Shown here: piece after piece, positions 25,809 to 25,991 of the stretch
How the letters are laid out: each line of letters opens with the position of its first letter
Numbering within the stretch: the first letter of the stretch is position 1
Source of the DNA: an uncultured Spirochaetales bacterium
GTDB taxonomy: Bacteria > Spirochaetota > Spirochaetia > Sphaerochaetales > Sphaerochaetaceae
Reading direction: 5' to 3'
DNA: 25,991 bases
Assembly (NCBI GenBank): GCA_934276485.1
Contig: CAKQTE010000113.1
Coordinates: 1 to 25,991 of the forward strand
Position numbers and translations under genes: made by a program
The notes under the pieces: model-generated
What the model saw: only the letters and a program-made list of their open reading frames with translations
Databases searched by the model: none
What the model was told of the DNA's origin: nothing

Positions 25809-25991
25809 ATAAGGGTATTGTTCCTATAGGCAGCGCTAAGAGCTGCTAGAGCACCGCTTCCATTGTTTGACCAGCTCATGCCGTTGTGCTTCTGCCTGTC
25901 AGCAACAACAAGGTCATTGCTCTTTTCCGCAGCATTCGAGCTGAGCCTGAGATTGAAGGCCCTGCGTATTGCATGGCAGCAGATGTTCTCC
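25730..25991 (-). mobile_element. Transposase, C-terminal part (runs off the window)
   Basis: Reading the minus strand from 25990, an open frame of 86 codons ends at TAA 25730. It contains CCHAIRRAFNLRL, DRQKHNGMSWSNNGSGALAA and LILWIQERDV. The MSWS-x2-G-x2-ALA-x-L pattern near the C-terminus resembles the end of DDE transposases such as those of ISLre2 or ISKra4 elements; I cannot fix the family from this fragment. Its GC content is higher than that of the surrounding chromosome. The catalytic region lies beyond the window. Confidence 0.6.

Overview
The window looks like a piece of a host-associated, low-GC spirochaete chromosome, most likely Sphaerochaetaceae or a treponeme relative. Reasons: a diderm gene set (beta-barrel outer-membrane protein, lipoprotein, MutL, complete Pst system), AT-rich coding sequence, an exported protein whose signal peptide ends in FASG-TKE, and a very large FecR-like/beta-barrel protein. 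The genus is an inference; no rRNA or tRNA is present to confirm it.

Layout: 1-120 is a GC-richer, hairpin-rich stretch without a recognised gene. From 9798 down to 121 (minus strand) runs a tightly packed phosphate operon, pstS-pstC-pstA-pstB-phoU-phoB-phoR, followed after about 110 bp by ftsH and a TPR-repeat protein. Within the pst/pho block nearly every junction is an overlap of 1-8 nt or a 1-nt gap. PstS is the most interesting protein here: its two halves are in the reverse order of textbook PstS, so it reads as a circular permutation. A candidate Pho box (TTWACA hexamers in 11-bp phase) lies just upstream.

Divergent from pstS, on the plus strand, are a 1255-residue exported FecR-like/beta-barrel protein and mutL, which overlap by one base (TGATG), followed by an ABC exporter pair (ATPase 15610-16320, 12-TM permease) with its own promoter and twin TGATATCA sites. 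A bidirectional hairpin terminator at 17854-17881 separates them from minus-strand genes: a dihydroorotate-dehydrogenase-like flavoprotein, a PlsC/PlsB-type acyltransferase and a small lipoprotein (one operon), preceded by the serine operon serA-serC-lrp, which has its own promoter and terminator.

The right end (23319-25991) is accessory. A repeat-rich (MBG/YDG-like) surface protein gene has lost its 5' end next to a mobile element. The element contributes the C-terminal 86 codons of a transposase, a 97-bp direct duplication of the transposase 3' end, and a 106-bp AT-rich segment bounded by an 11-bp inverted repeat. Most of the window is ordinary housekeeping DNA; the points worth checking are the permuted PstS, the FecR-barrel/mutL coupling, the regulatory repeats and the disrupted surface gene.
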